Shown here piece by piece: positions 1 to 5,492 of a stretch of 5,492 nt of DNA. The notes under the pieces were generated by a model. The model was not told where the DNA came from and searched no databases. It saw only the letters and a list, made by a program, of their open reading frames with translations. Source of the stretch: Chthonomonas sp035294505. GTDB taxonomy: Bacteria; Armatimonadota; Chthonomonadetes; Chthonomonadales; Chthonomonadaceae. Made by a program: the position numbers and the translations under genes. The first letter of the stretch is position 1; the number at the start of each line of letters is the position of its first letter. The DNA is taken from assembly GCF_035294505.1 (NCBI RefSeq), contig NZ_DATGKU010000025.1:1-5492 (forward strand), given 5' to 3'.

Positions 1-1
1 C

Positions 2-529
2 TTTCGTGACGAGATGGACCATGTGCTGCTGCTCGACATGGCCATCCACACTTTCGATGCGGCTCGCCATCTCAGCGGAGCCGACCCGGTTTCGGTGTAT
101 TGTGAGGAGTTCAACCCTTCTTGGAGTTGGTACCGTGGGGCCGCCTGCGCCAACGCCTGCTTTGAGATGACCGGGGGGTTGCGCTACACCTATCGAGGCT
201 CTTGGTGCGCCGAGGGCCGAATGACCTCGTGGGAGGCGGAATGGCGCGCTGTGGGGCCAAAGGGCACCGCGACCTGGAACGGTCACGACCAAATAGTGGC
301 GGAGGTGGTGGTTCAGCCGAATGGCTTTTTCTCCAAAACCGAAGAACGCACCGTACCCATCGAGCCGGAACCGGGGGGCATCGCAGGCTCGTTAAGGGAT
401 TTTCTGCGCGCCCTCGAAACCGGCTTGCCCCCTATGGGCGAGTGCCACGACAACATCAAGAGCCTTGCCATGGTGTTTGCGGCCATCGAGTCGGCCACCA
501 AGGGGCAGCGCGTCGCGGTGACGTTTTAG
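2..529 (+). CDS. Gfo/Idh/MocA-family oxidoreductase, C-terminal part (5' end outside window)
   Basis: The reading frame is open from base 2 and ends at TAG 527-529, giving 175 visible residues. The N-terminal NAD(P)-binding Rossmann domain lies upstream of the window. The visible part matches the C-terminal domain of Gfo/Idh/MocA dehydrogenases. It begins with LLLDMAIHTFDAARHLSG, the family's conserved Asp-x-x-x-His-x-x-Asp segment, which carries the catalytic-site His. Beta-sheet-like stretches follow, and the end has the typical pattern DFLRALETGLPP...SLAMVFAAIESA...G-V. Family members oxidise or reduce sugars, inositols and related polyols with NAD(P); the substrate here cannot be told. 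The Met codons at 14 and 50 fall inside the conserved domain, so neither is a credible start. The gene converges on the anti-sigma gene with 7 bases between stop codons. The family call is firm; the specific function is unknown. Confidence 0.85.
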   Translation, partial: FRDEMDHVLLLDMAIHTFDAARHLSGADPVSVYCEEFNPSWSWYRGAACANACFEMTGGLRYTYRGSWCAEGRMTSWEAEWRAVGPKGTATWNGHDQIVAEVVVQPNGFFSKTEERTVPIEPEPGGIAGSLRDFLRALETGLPPMGECHDNIKSLAMVFAAIESATKGQRVAVTF

Positions 530-536
530 CCTTTGC

Positions 537-1373
537 TTAGGGGGCCGAGCCAGGCGGATCGGTGGCCTGCGCGGCATCGAGCAGTGTGTCGCGCGGGACG
601 CTATGCCCATCGACAAGCAGGGCATAGCCGGTGCCCTCGCGCGACCAGGCGTAAAGCACAGGGCCTTTTGAGGGCATGAGGGTATAAAACCGCTTCCGTC
701 CTAACGCCAAGGGGCTGAGCGAGGAGCCGAATCGTCCGTGACGGGGCACAATGTAGATGCCCACCAGCCCGTGCGGGGTGCGATAGAGCAGGCGAGCGGC
801 GGCCACACCGTCGAGGGAGACAACATCGGCCCCCAACAGTCCACCACGAGAGAGCGAAAGGTTAATGGGGGGAATGTTCGCATGAAGGCGATCGCGCAAC
901 CAAACCGCAGCGCGATCGGGGTTGGACTGCGCAAAGGCCGGTTGAACCACCTGGTGCTCCACCTGTTCAAAGTCCTGCAGGGCGGCGCGTACGGGGAAGA
1001 TGTCGGGGCTGTTGAGGCGTGCCCAAACAAAACTAAAAATGGCAAGCAGCAACATGGAGAAGGCCAAGGCCGGCCGCCATGCAAAACGCGCGCGCTCGAG
1101 ACGTTCTCGGCGTCTCCAGACACGTTGGGCTTCCCGCCACACATGAGGAGCCGGCTCGATGTAGCGTTGATGCACACGAAGAGCACGCAGTTGTTGACGT
1201 ATCTCGGCAAAGCCTTTTGACTCCTCACGACAGAAGGAGCAGGCCTCTAGGTGCTTTTTCACCTGCTCATGGAGGTCTTCCGGTAACTCCCCATCCACAT
1301 AGGCAGCGAGGAGGTCGTGCATTTCCTCGCACGAACCTTTCATCGCCTCGGCCTCATTCTCGTTGTGACTCAT
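537..1373 (-). CDS. Membrane-anchored zinc-finger (ZAS) anti-sigma factor
   Basis: Encodes 278 residues. Residues 15-48 hold a zinc anti-sigma (zf-HC2/ZAS) motif with spacing C15-x25-H41-x3-C45-x2-C48, embedded in AAYVDGELPE and KKHLEACSFC. A basic, Arg-rich stretch (about 80-100) precedes one hydrophobic segment, PALAFSMLLLAIFSFVWA (101-118), so the N terminus should be cytoplasmic and residues 120-278 extracytoplasmic. The C-terminal part (GGLLGADVVSLDGVAAARLLY, then GYALLVDGHSVPRDTLLDAA) resembles the outer domain of RsiW-like (COG5662) anti-sigma factors. The expected role is to bind and hold the ECF sigma factor encoded 53 bases upstream until a signal arrives. Start choice is uncertain: ATG 1373 has no clear ribosome binding site, while the in-frame ATG at 1343 (Met11) has GAGG 8 bases upstream and keeps the whole zinc motif. 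The spacing of the four zinc ligands equals that of the redox sensor RsrA, but thiol sensing here is inference. Confidence 0.88.
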   Translation of the reverse strand: MSHNENEAEAMKGSCEEMHDLLAAYVDGELPEDLHEQVKKHLEACSFCREESKGFAEIRQQLRALRVHQRYIEPAPHVWREAQRVWRRRERLERARFAWRPALAFSMLLLAIFSFVWARLNSPDIFPVRAALQDFEQVEHQVVQPAFAQSNPDRAAVWLRDRLHANIPPINLSLSRGGLLGADVVSLDGVAAARLLYRTPHGLVGIYIVPRHGRFGSSLSPLALGRKRFYTLMPSKGPVLYAWSREGTGYALLVDGHSVPRDTLLDAAQATDPPGSAP

Positions 1374-1426
1374 GGTCTTTTAATTAGCTACGTAATAGTG
1401 CGCGCTTTCTTCTAATATTTTATAAC

Positions 1427-1987
1427 TTACGATGGCTTTCGCGCCGTTGGCTCCGTGCCGGTAAGCATCTGGCGCAGCAACGCCCGTCCTCGCGACACAC
1501 GCGAACGCACCGTTCCCACGGGAATGTTCAGGGCATCCGCCGTCTCCTGATAGCTCAACTCCTCCACATCTACCAGCAGCACCGCCGTTCGGTACTCTTC
1601 CGGCAAGCTATCCAGCGCCTTTTGAAGCTTTTCGTCCAAAAGGTTCTCCGTGAGGAGGACGGCCGGGTCGCTCTGAGGCGGTGCGGGAAAATCCCATGTG
1701 CTGCCCTCCACTCCCGAATCGAAAGAGGTGGTGAGCGGCCTTCGCTTGCCGCGCTCATAATCGTTAATATAAACTCTTGTCAGAATAGTAAACAACCACG
1801 CACGAAAATTGGTTCCCTCTTGAAACTGATCGAAGCGTTCGTAGGCTCGAATCAGCGTTTCTTGGGTTATATCTTCCGCCCATTCTCGGTTGCGGGTCAT
1901 TCTAAGAGCCGCCTGATAGAGTGGCTTAAACAGCGGCTTGGCCAACTGTTCGAAACGACGGCTTCGGCTTTTGCTAAAAAGGTCCAT
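1427..1987 (-). CDS. ECF (group 4) sigma-70 factor, SigR/RpoE-like
   Basis: Encodes 186 residues, the usual length for an extracytoplasmic-function sigma factor. Region 2 spans about 12-84: AEDITQETLIRAYERFDQF is the core-RNA-polymerase and -10 recognition helix, and FRAWLFTILTRVYINDYERG follows. A short, Pro-rich linker (about 85-115) leads to region 4 (about 120-175), with LPEEYRTAVLLVDVEELSY and the helix-turn-helix PVGTVRSRVSRGRALLRQML that reads the -35 element. Regions 1 and 3 are absent, as expected for group 4. The INDYERGKRRP segment and the DVEELSYQE...PVGTVRSR pattern recall the SigR group, whose partners are ZAS anti-sigma factors, and such a gene lies directly downstream. The start is ATG 1987; the only nearby purine runs are AGGG, one base from the ATG, and AGGA, 12 bases away, so initiation may be weak or coupled to mutS translation. 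The gene starts 36 bases after the mutS stop. No GGAAC-type self-promoter with a matching -10 box was found upstream. Confidence 0.93.
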   Translation of the reverse strand: MDLFSKSRSRRFEQLAKPLFKPLYQAALRMTRNREWAEDITQETLIRAYERFDQFQEGTNFRAWLFTILTRVYINDYERGKRRPLTTSFDSGVEGSTWDFPAPPQSDPAVLLTENLLDEKLQKALDSLPEEYRTAVLLVDVEELSYQETADALNIPVGTVRSRVSRGRALLRQMLTGTEPTARKPS

Positions 1988-2023
1988 TCCCTATTGCGTT
2001 CCTGCTATCGGCCTCACGCAAGC

Positions 2024-4708
2024 CTATTTCCCCTGCTTCAGCTGGCGACGCCACGCCTCTATCTTCATCAGCGCCTCCATCGGGGTCATGGTGGTGATGT
2101 CAAGCGCCTCCAACTCCTCAAGAATAGGATGCGTTTCCGGTTCAAACAGAGTGAGCTGCAATTTCTGTTTGCGTTCTGGAACCTGTTGTCCGCTATCCAC
2201 AATATCGCGCGTGACCCCGGCACTCCCCTTTTCGAGGCTTTTGAGTATCTCTTTTGCCCGCTCCACCACCTCCAGAGGCACACCGGCCATGCGGGCTACT
2301 TGAATGCCGTAGCTCTTATCGGTTCCACCCGGTACTAATTTTCTTAACCAAATAATATGCTCCCCTTGTTCCCGAACGGCCACCCGAAAGTTCTTCACCA
2401 CCGGGTAACGATTGGCCAACTCGTTAAGATGATGGTAGTGGGTGGCAAAAAGCGTTTTGCACCCGATCTGCACAAGATATTCGGCTACCGCCCACGCGAT
2501 AGAGAGACCGTCGTAGGTGCTGGTGCCGCGCCCTATCTCATCGAGGATCACGAGGCTGCGGGCGGTGGCGTTGTTCAAGATGTTGGCCGTCTCGCTCATC
2601 TCTACCATGAAGGTGGATTGGCCGCTGGCAAGCTCATCGTGTGCGCCCACGCGGGTAAAGATGCGGTCTACGATGCCGATGGAGGCCGAATCGGCGGGCA
2701 CAAAGCTGCCGATTTGAGCCAGAAGAACGATCAGGGCGGTTTGGCGAAGGTAAGAGGATTTGCCGCTCATGTTGGGGCCTGTAATGATAAGCAGCCGGTT
2801 CTCCTCGTCGAGGTGGCAATCGTTGGGGATGTAGTCGCCTCCAAGGCCGATGCGCTCTATTACGGGATGGCGTCCGCCGAGAATATGGATCGAGTCCCCA
2901 TCATGCACCTCCGGGCGCACATAACGGTGGCGCACGGCCGTTTCGGCAAAACTTGCCAGTACATCCAGCTCGGCCACCGCGCGCGCCACGGCCAGCACTT
3001 CGGGAGCCGCCTCTCCAACCCGCTCCCGCACCCCTAGAAACAGCTCGTACTCCAGCTCTATCGCCTTTTCGTCGGCCCCCAACACAAGCGCCTCGTACTC
3101 TTTGAGTTCAGGGGTGATGTAGCGCTCGGCATTCGCCGTGGTCTGCTTGCGGAGGTAGTTGCTGGGCACTTTGGAGAGGTTGGCCTTGGTCACCTCGATG
3201 TAGTAGCCGAATACGGCGTTGTAGCCGACTTTCAGCGAAGCGATGCCGGTGCGTTCCCGCTCGGTGGCCTCTAAGTTGGCGATATAGGCTTTCGCATCGG
3301 CGGAGACGGAGCGTAGTTTATCCAGCTCCGCATGATAGCCGGGGCGAATAAGCCCTCCCTCGCGCAGGCCGGCCGGGGGGTCGTCTTGAATAGCGCGGCC
3401 GATCCGCTCCACGATGTCGAGCGGGCAAGCGAGGCGCGAGGCCAGATCGCGCAGTTTCTCACTGCGCGCACCGGCGAGCGTGGTGGCGATGTTCGGCAGC
3501 CGAAGCAGCGCGTTGCGCAAGGCCACCAGGTCGCGGGCATTGGCCAGCCCGGCCGCAGCACGGCTTACAAGGCGCTCGATGTCGCCCATCCCTCTCAGAA
3601 GGTCGCGCAGGTCTCCTCGGCGAATGGGGTCACGCGCCAGCTCCTCCACGGCCTCTTGGCGCCGTTGAATGCGCCCCACATCCAGCAGCGGCTCCTCGAT
3701 CCACCGTTTCAGCAGGCGTCCCCCCATGGGGGTGAGGGTCTCGTCCAGAACGCCCAGCAACGTGCGCTGCTTGCCACCCTCGCCCATGGGCGCGGTAAGC
3801 TCAAGATGACGCCGTGCTGCCGAGTCTAACGTCATAAACTCCTCGGTGGAGTAGGTGGCGAGGCTGCGAATGTGCGCCAGTGCCCCCATCTGGGTTTGGC
3901 GAAGGTAGCGCAAAATAAGCGCGCAGGCATCTATGCCCGCAGTATACTCCTCGCAGCCGAAACCGCGCAGCGACTGGGTTTGAAAATGGGCCAACAACAG
4001 GCGCCGACTGTCCGCGCCGGTGGAGCGCTGCGTTCCTTCGGAGGACGGCACAACGGTCACCGAACCGGTGCAGGTGGCCTTAATGGCCTCGATCAGCTCC
4101 GCATCCACCCCCTCCGGCACCAAAATCTCCGCCGGCTCAAGACGCGCGATCTCCTCAAGAAGCCGCTCTTTGCGGCGCTCTCCTTCGATCTCGGTGGTAA
4201 GAAACTCACCCGTAGAGACATCCACCACGCCCACCCCGGCCACCGGGTCGCCGATGACGGCCGCCACAAGGTAGTTGTTGCTGCGCGAATCGAGCATGGC
4301 GTCTTCAAGCACGGTGCCGGGGGTAACCACGCGCGTGACCTTGCGTTTCACCAGCCCTTTGGCAAATCGGGGGTCTTCTATCTGATCCATGAGAGCCACA
4401 CGATAGCCGCGCGCAATGAGCCGAGCGATGTAGCGTTCCACCGCATGATAGGGCACGCCGGCCATGGGCACCCGTACGCCCCCGTCATCACGGCCGGTGA
4501 GGGCGATCTGCAGCTCACGCGCAACGGTCTCTGCGTCCTCTCCGTAGGCCTCGAAGAAGTCGCCCACACGCATCAGCAAAATGACGCCCGGGCGCTCGTT
4601 ACGGGTAGCAAAATACTGTTTTAACAGCGGCGTGCGTCCTGCGTAGTTCGACGGGAACGGTTCCCCCATCGCTTTTTCCGAAGCAGGCAAAGCATTTGAG
4701 TCCGACAT
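2024..4708 (-). CDS. mutS: DNA mismatch repair ATPase MutS
   Basis: Encodes 894 residues from ATG 4708; E. coli MutS has 853. MutS dimers scan DNA, bind mismatches and small loops, and use ATP to become a sliding clamp that recruits MutL. Domain I carries the mismatch-reading Phe-x-Glu motif as GDFFEAYG (F51-F52-E53). Connector, lever and clamp domains follow (for example NYLRKQTTANAERYITPEL). The ATPase domain has Walker A GPNMSGKSS (644-652), the SGQSTFMVEMSE loop, and Walker B DEIGRGTSTYDG (723-734). Near the C terminus QLTLF (851-855) fits the beta sliding clamp-binding consensus, followed by a helical dimerisation tail. All key residues are intact. The frame stays open to a TTG at 4789, but those 27 extra residues look unlike MutS and would overlap the promoter at 4716-4744. 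ATG 4669 (GGA upstream) is a weaker alternative start. No mutL is in view. The ECF sigma gene follows 36 bases downstream. Confidence 0.97.
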   Translation of the reverse strand: MSDSNALPASEKAMGEPFPSNYAGRTPLLKQYFATRNERPGVILLMRVGDFFEAYGEDAETVARELQIALTGRDDGGVRVPMAGVPYHAVERYIARLIARGYRVALMDQIEDPRFAKGLVKRKVTRVVTPGTVLEDAMLDSRSNNYLVAAVIGDPVAGVGVVDVSTGEFLTTEIEGERRKERLLEEIARLEPAEILVPEGVDAELIEAIKATCTGSVTVVPSSEGTQRSTGADSRRLLLAHFQTQSLRGFGCEEYTAGIDACALILRYLRQTQMGALAHIRSLATYSTEEFMTLDSAARRHLELTAPMGEGGKQRTLLGVLDETLTPMGGRLLKRWIEEPLLDVGRIQRRQEAVEELARDPIRRGDLRDLLRGMGDIERLVSRAAAGLANARDLVALRNALLRLPNIATTLAGARSEKLRDLASRLACPLDIVERIGRAIQDDPPAGLREGGLIRPGYHAELDKLRSVSADAKAYIANLEATERERTGIASLKVGYNAVFGYYIEVTKANLSKVPSNYLRKQTTANAERYITPELKEYEALVLGADEKAIELEYELFLGVRERVGEAAPEVLAVARAVAELDVLASFAETAVRHRYVRPEVHDGDSIHILGGRHPVIERIGLGGDYIPNDCHLDEENRLLIITGPNMSGKSSYLRQTALIVLLAQIGSFVPADSASIGIVDRIFTRVGAHDELASGQSTFMVEMSETANILNNATARSLVILDEIGRGTSTYDGLSIAWAVAEYLVQIGCKTLFATHYHHLNELANRYPVVKNFRVAVREQGEHIIWLRKLVPGGTDKSYGIQVARMAGVPLEVVERAKEILKSLEKGSAGVTRDIVDSGQQVPERKQKLQLTLFEPETHPILEELEALDITTMTPMEALMKIEAWRRQLKQGK

Positions 4709-4715
4709 GTTGCGT

Positions 4716-4744
4716 ATTCTACTTATTCGCAAGGAAAACGTCAA
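4716..4744 (-). promoter_or_regulatory. Predicted sigma-70-type promoter of mutS, apparently leaderless
   Basis: Read on the minus strand, TTGACG (4744-4739) and TAGAAT (4721-4716) are separated by exactly 17 bases, each one or two mismatches from consensus. Only seven bases, ACGCAAC, lie between the -10 box and the mutS ATG at 4708. Transcription normally starts about 6-8 bases past the -10 box, which falls at 4708-4709, so the mRNA would begin at or one base before the start codon. This agrees with the lack of any Shine-Dalgarno sequence before this ATG. It likely serves the whole mutS-sigma-anti-sigma block. Confidence 0.6.
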
Positions 4745-4754
4745 GGTAGGAGCG

Positions 4755-4811
4755 CGGATGCAGGCTTTTGCCGATGAATAGGCTTTCAAAAACTTGACAA
4801 TCGGATGCAGG
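4755..4811. repeat. Pair of 10-base direct repeats between the divergent promoters
   Basis: CGGATGCAGG occurs at 4755-4764 and again at 4802-4811, with a start-to-start distance of 47 bases. The left copy lies about 10 bases upstream of the mutS -35 box. The right copy lies inside the 17-base spacer of the plus-strand promoter. The position would suit a regulator that acts on both promoters, but two 10-base matches in a 268-base region could also be chance. Confidence 0.35.
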
Positions 4812-4822
4812 TGCGTTACAAT
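4794..4822 (+). promoter_or_regulatory. Strong sigma-70-type promoter for the Tat-signal gene
   Basis: A consensus -35 box TTGACA (4794-4799) and a near-consensus -10 box TACAAT (4817-4822) are separated by 17 bases, the optimal spacing. The predicted start point is near 4829-4830, leaving a leader of about 147 bases before ATG 4977. The -35 box lies 86 bases from the mutS start and the promoter points away from mutS, so the two transcription units are divergent. A promoter this close to consensus suggests housekeeping sigma factor use and high or repressible expression. Confidence 0.75.
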
Positions 4823-4913
4823 GATAGTGTGATCGGTTTTGGAGCACTTTTTCTATAAGGCATAAGGGTGCTATTATCCTAATCGAGCTGCTTTAACCAA
4901 CGCTTCTCTCGCA

Positions 4914-4952
4914 CTTGCCGGAGGTCTCCGTTCCGAATCGGAACCCCGCAAG
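4914..4952 (+). promoter_or_regulatory. Structured leader element with perfect 7-1-7 inverted repeat
   Basis: This part of the 5' leader of the right-hand gene contains GTTCCGAATCGGAAC (4930-4944), a perfect inverted repeat with 7-base arms around one central A. Directly before it is GGAGGTCTCC (4920-4929), with four-base arms. Both are enclosed by CTTGC (4914-4918) pairing with GCAAG (4948-4952). As RNA this could form a small closed stem holding two hairpins, ending 10 bases before the ribosome binding site. As DNA the 15-base palindrome could be an operator about 100 bases downstream of the transcription start. It has no T-run, so it is not a simple terminator, and it matches no riboswitch class that I recognise. 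Confidence 0.4.
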
Positions 4953-4962
4953 AGGATTGAAC

Positions 4963-4970
4963 AAGGAGGA
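4963..4970 (+). promoter_or_regulatory. Strong ribosome binding site fixing the start at 4977
   Basis: AAGGAGGA is a near-complete match to the anti-Shine-Dalgarno sequence and ends 6 bases before ATG 4977, which is optimal spacing. It decides the start of the right-hand gene in favour of this ATG over the later in-frame Met codon inside the Tat signal. Confidence 0.9.
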
Positions 4971-4976
4971 ACGATT

Positions 4977-5492
4977 ATGCAGGATCCGGAACTGCTTTCC
5001 CATCTTCGTGAGAAGAGCAAGGAAAGACCGCTAACGCGACGTGAGTTCATGCGCGCTCTCACGGTTGCAACCGCTGCCGGCCCTGGCCTCATTTCGGCCA
5101 CGCTCTCCGGCATCTCCCTCACCCGCAGCCAGCGCGCCGAGGCTGCAGAGGCCATTGTAGCCGCCTTCGGCAAGCTGCCGAAACGCCCCTTCGGCACCCG
5201 ACTCGGCCACATGATGGTGACCCCCGTCTGTATCTGCTACGACTGGAACCCAGAGCTTTTTGCCCCGGCGCTCGCCTTAGGCATCAACTTCATTCACAAA
5301 GCGGGCTACTGGGGGCAGAACATCCCCGATGTCATTAAGAGGCTGCCACGTGAGTCGTTCTATTGCGACATCACCGTAGACAATACCCCCGATCATCCCG
5401 ACGACTACGACCGAGCCTACAACCAGGTGGTTTCGTCGCTCGAGCAGAATGGGCTAAAGTACTACGATATTTTCCGTGCCCACTTTGGCTGG
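4977..5492 (+). CDS. Tat-signal aldo/keto reductase-like protein, N-terminal part (3' end outside window)
   Basis: 172 residues are visible and the frame runs open off the right edge. A twin-arginine signal occupies the start: LTRREFMRAL (19-28) fits the (S/T)RRxFLK consensus, a mildly hydrophobic stretch follows (about 27-48), and AEA (54-56) could precede cleavage, so folded export is likely. The mature part begins KLPKRPFGTRLG, like the first strand of aldo/keto reductases. It continues with LALGINFIHKAGYWG, matching the family's lG-iN-iDTA--YG segment, and YDRAYNQVVSSLEQNGLKYYDIFRAHFGW, matching the SL--L---YiD-----H block. The catalytic Asp aligns with His107, the Tyr with Tyr111 or Trp112, and the Lys position (DITVDNTP, 131-138) has no Lys; His169 remains. 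It may therefore be a non-catalytic or reworked member. Transcription comes from the promoter at 4794-4822, divergent from mutS. The Tat signal is firm; the family call is moderate, resting on the N-terminal half only. Confidence 0.75.
   Translation, partial: MQDPELLSHLREKSKERPLTRREFMRALTVATAAGPGLISATLSGISLTRSQRAEAAEAIVAAFGKLPKRPFGTRLGHMMVTPVCICYDWNPELFAPALALGINFIHKAGYWGQNIPDVIKRLPRESFYCDITVDNTPDHPDDYDRAYNQVVSSLEQNGLKYYDIFRAHFGW

Noticed and set aside
548..578. CAGGC...GCCTG hairpin just past the convergent stop codons as a terminator
   Set aside because: The stem has only five pairs with a nine-base loop, and there is no T-run on either strand.
738..1220. Plus-strand 160-codon frame opposite the anti-sigma gene
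   Set aside because: It is a shadow of the anti-sigma reading frame; the minus strand has the zinc motif, membrane helix and outer domain that fit a real protein.
1374..1426. AT-rich gap between sigma and anti-sigma genes as a separate promoter for the anti-sigma gene
   Set aside because: TATAAA-like sequence is present on the minus strand, but no -35 box lies at suitable spacing; the AT-richness alone is not enough.
1622..2338. Plus-strand 238-codon frame spanning the sigma gene and the end of mutS
   Set aside because: It is antisense to two confidently identified genes, crosses their junction, and its Arg/Leu/Ser-rich translation has no domain signal.
2357..4624. Long plus-strand open frames opposite mutS (2357-3037, 3332-3829, 3872-4624)
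   Set aside because: They lie antisense to a fully intact MutS, their translations show no recognisable domain, and such frames are common opposite GC-rich genes.
4709..4789. Extension of MutS to an upstream TTG, adding 27 residues
   Set aside because: The added residues do not resemble a MutS N terminus, the TTG lacks a ribosome binding site, and the stretch contains a well-formed promoter pointing into the ATG at 4708.
4874..5212. Minus-strand 112-codon frame opposite the Tat-signal gene and its leader
   Set aside because: The plus strand there has a consensus promoter, a strong ribosome binding site and a Tat signal; the minus-strand translation has no recognisable features.

Overview
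This looks like an ordinary chromosomal stretch of a moderately GC-rich bacterium. I see no phage, insertion sequence, CRISPR array or RNA gene. The mix of a Gfo/Idh/MocA oxidoreductase, a Tat-exported aldo/keto-reductase-like protein, an ECF sigma factor with its zinc anti-sigma factor, and a gene that appears to be transcribed without a leader would suit an environmental lineage such as Armatimonadota. That placement is a low-confidence guess from gene style, since no marker gene was searched.

Layout from left to right. The window opens inside a plus-strand Gfo/Idh/MocA-type dehydrogenase, of which only the C-terminal half is present (2-529). It converges, with a 7-base gap, on a minus-strand block of three genes. 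In transcription order these are mutS (4708-2024), an ECF sigma factor (1987-1427) and a membrane-anchored zinc anti-sigma factor (1373-537). The gaps are 36 and 53 bases and I see no terminator or convincing internal promoter, so the three are likely co-transcribed. After a 268-base divergent intergenic region, a plus-strand gene starts at 4977 and runs off the right edge. It encodes a Tat-signal protein resembling an aldo/keto reductase.

The divergent region is the most informative non-coding part. On the minus strand, TTGACG-17-TAGAAT sits so close to the mutS ATG at 4708 that the mRNA would begin at or next to the start codon, which suggests a leaderless mutS transcript. On the plus strand, TTGACA-17-TACAAT drives the right-hand gene through a leader of about 147 bases. 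That leader carries a perfect 7-1-7 inverted repeat and ends in a strong ribosome binding site. A 10-base direct repeat has one copy next to the mutS -35 box and one inside the spacer of the plus-strand promoter.

Functionally, the minus-strand block joins DNA mismatch recognition to a membrane or redox stress-signalling pair. The anti-sigma factor has the same Cys-His-Cys-Cys spacing as the thiol-sensing RsrA, and the sigma factor resembles the SigR type. The right-hand gene is notable because the residues aligning with the aldo/keto reductase catalytic Asp and Lys appear to be replaced. None of this amounts to a clearly new system. The unusual points are the operon pairing, the probable leaderless mutS and the possibly non-catalytic reductase fold.
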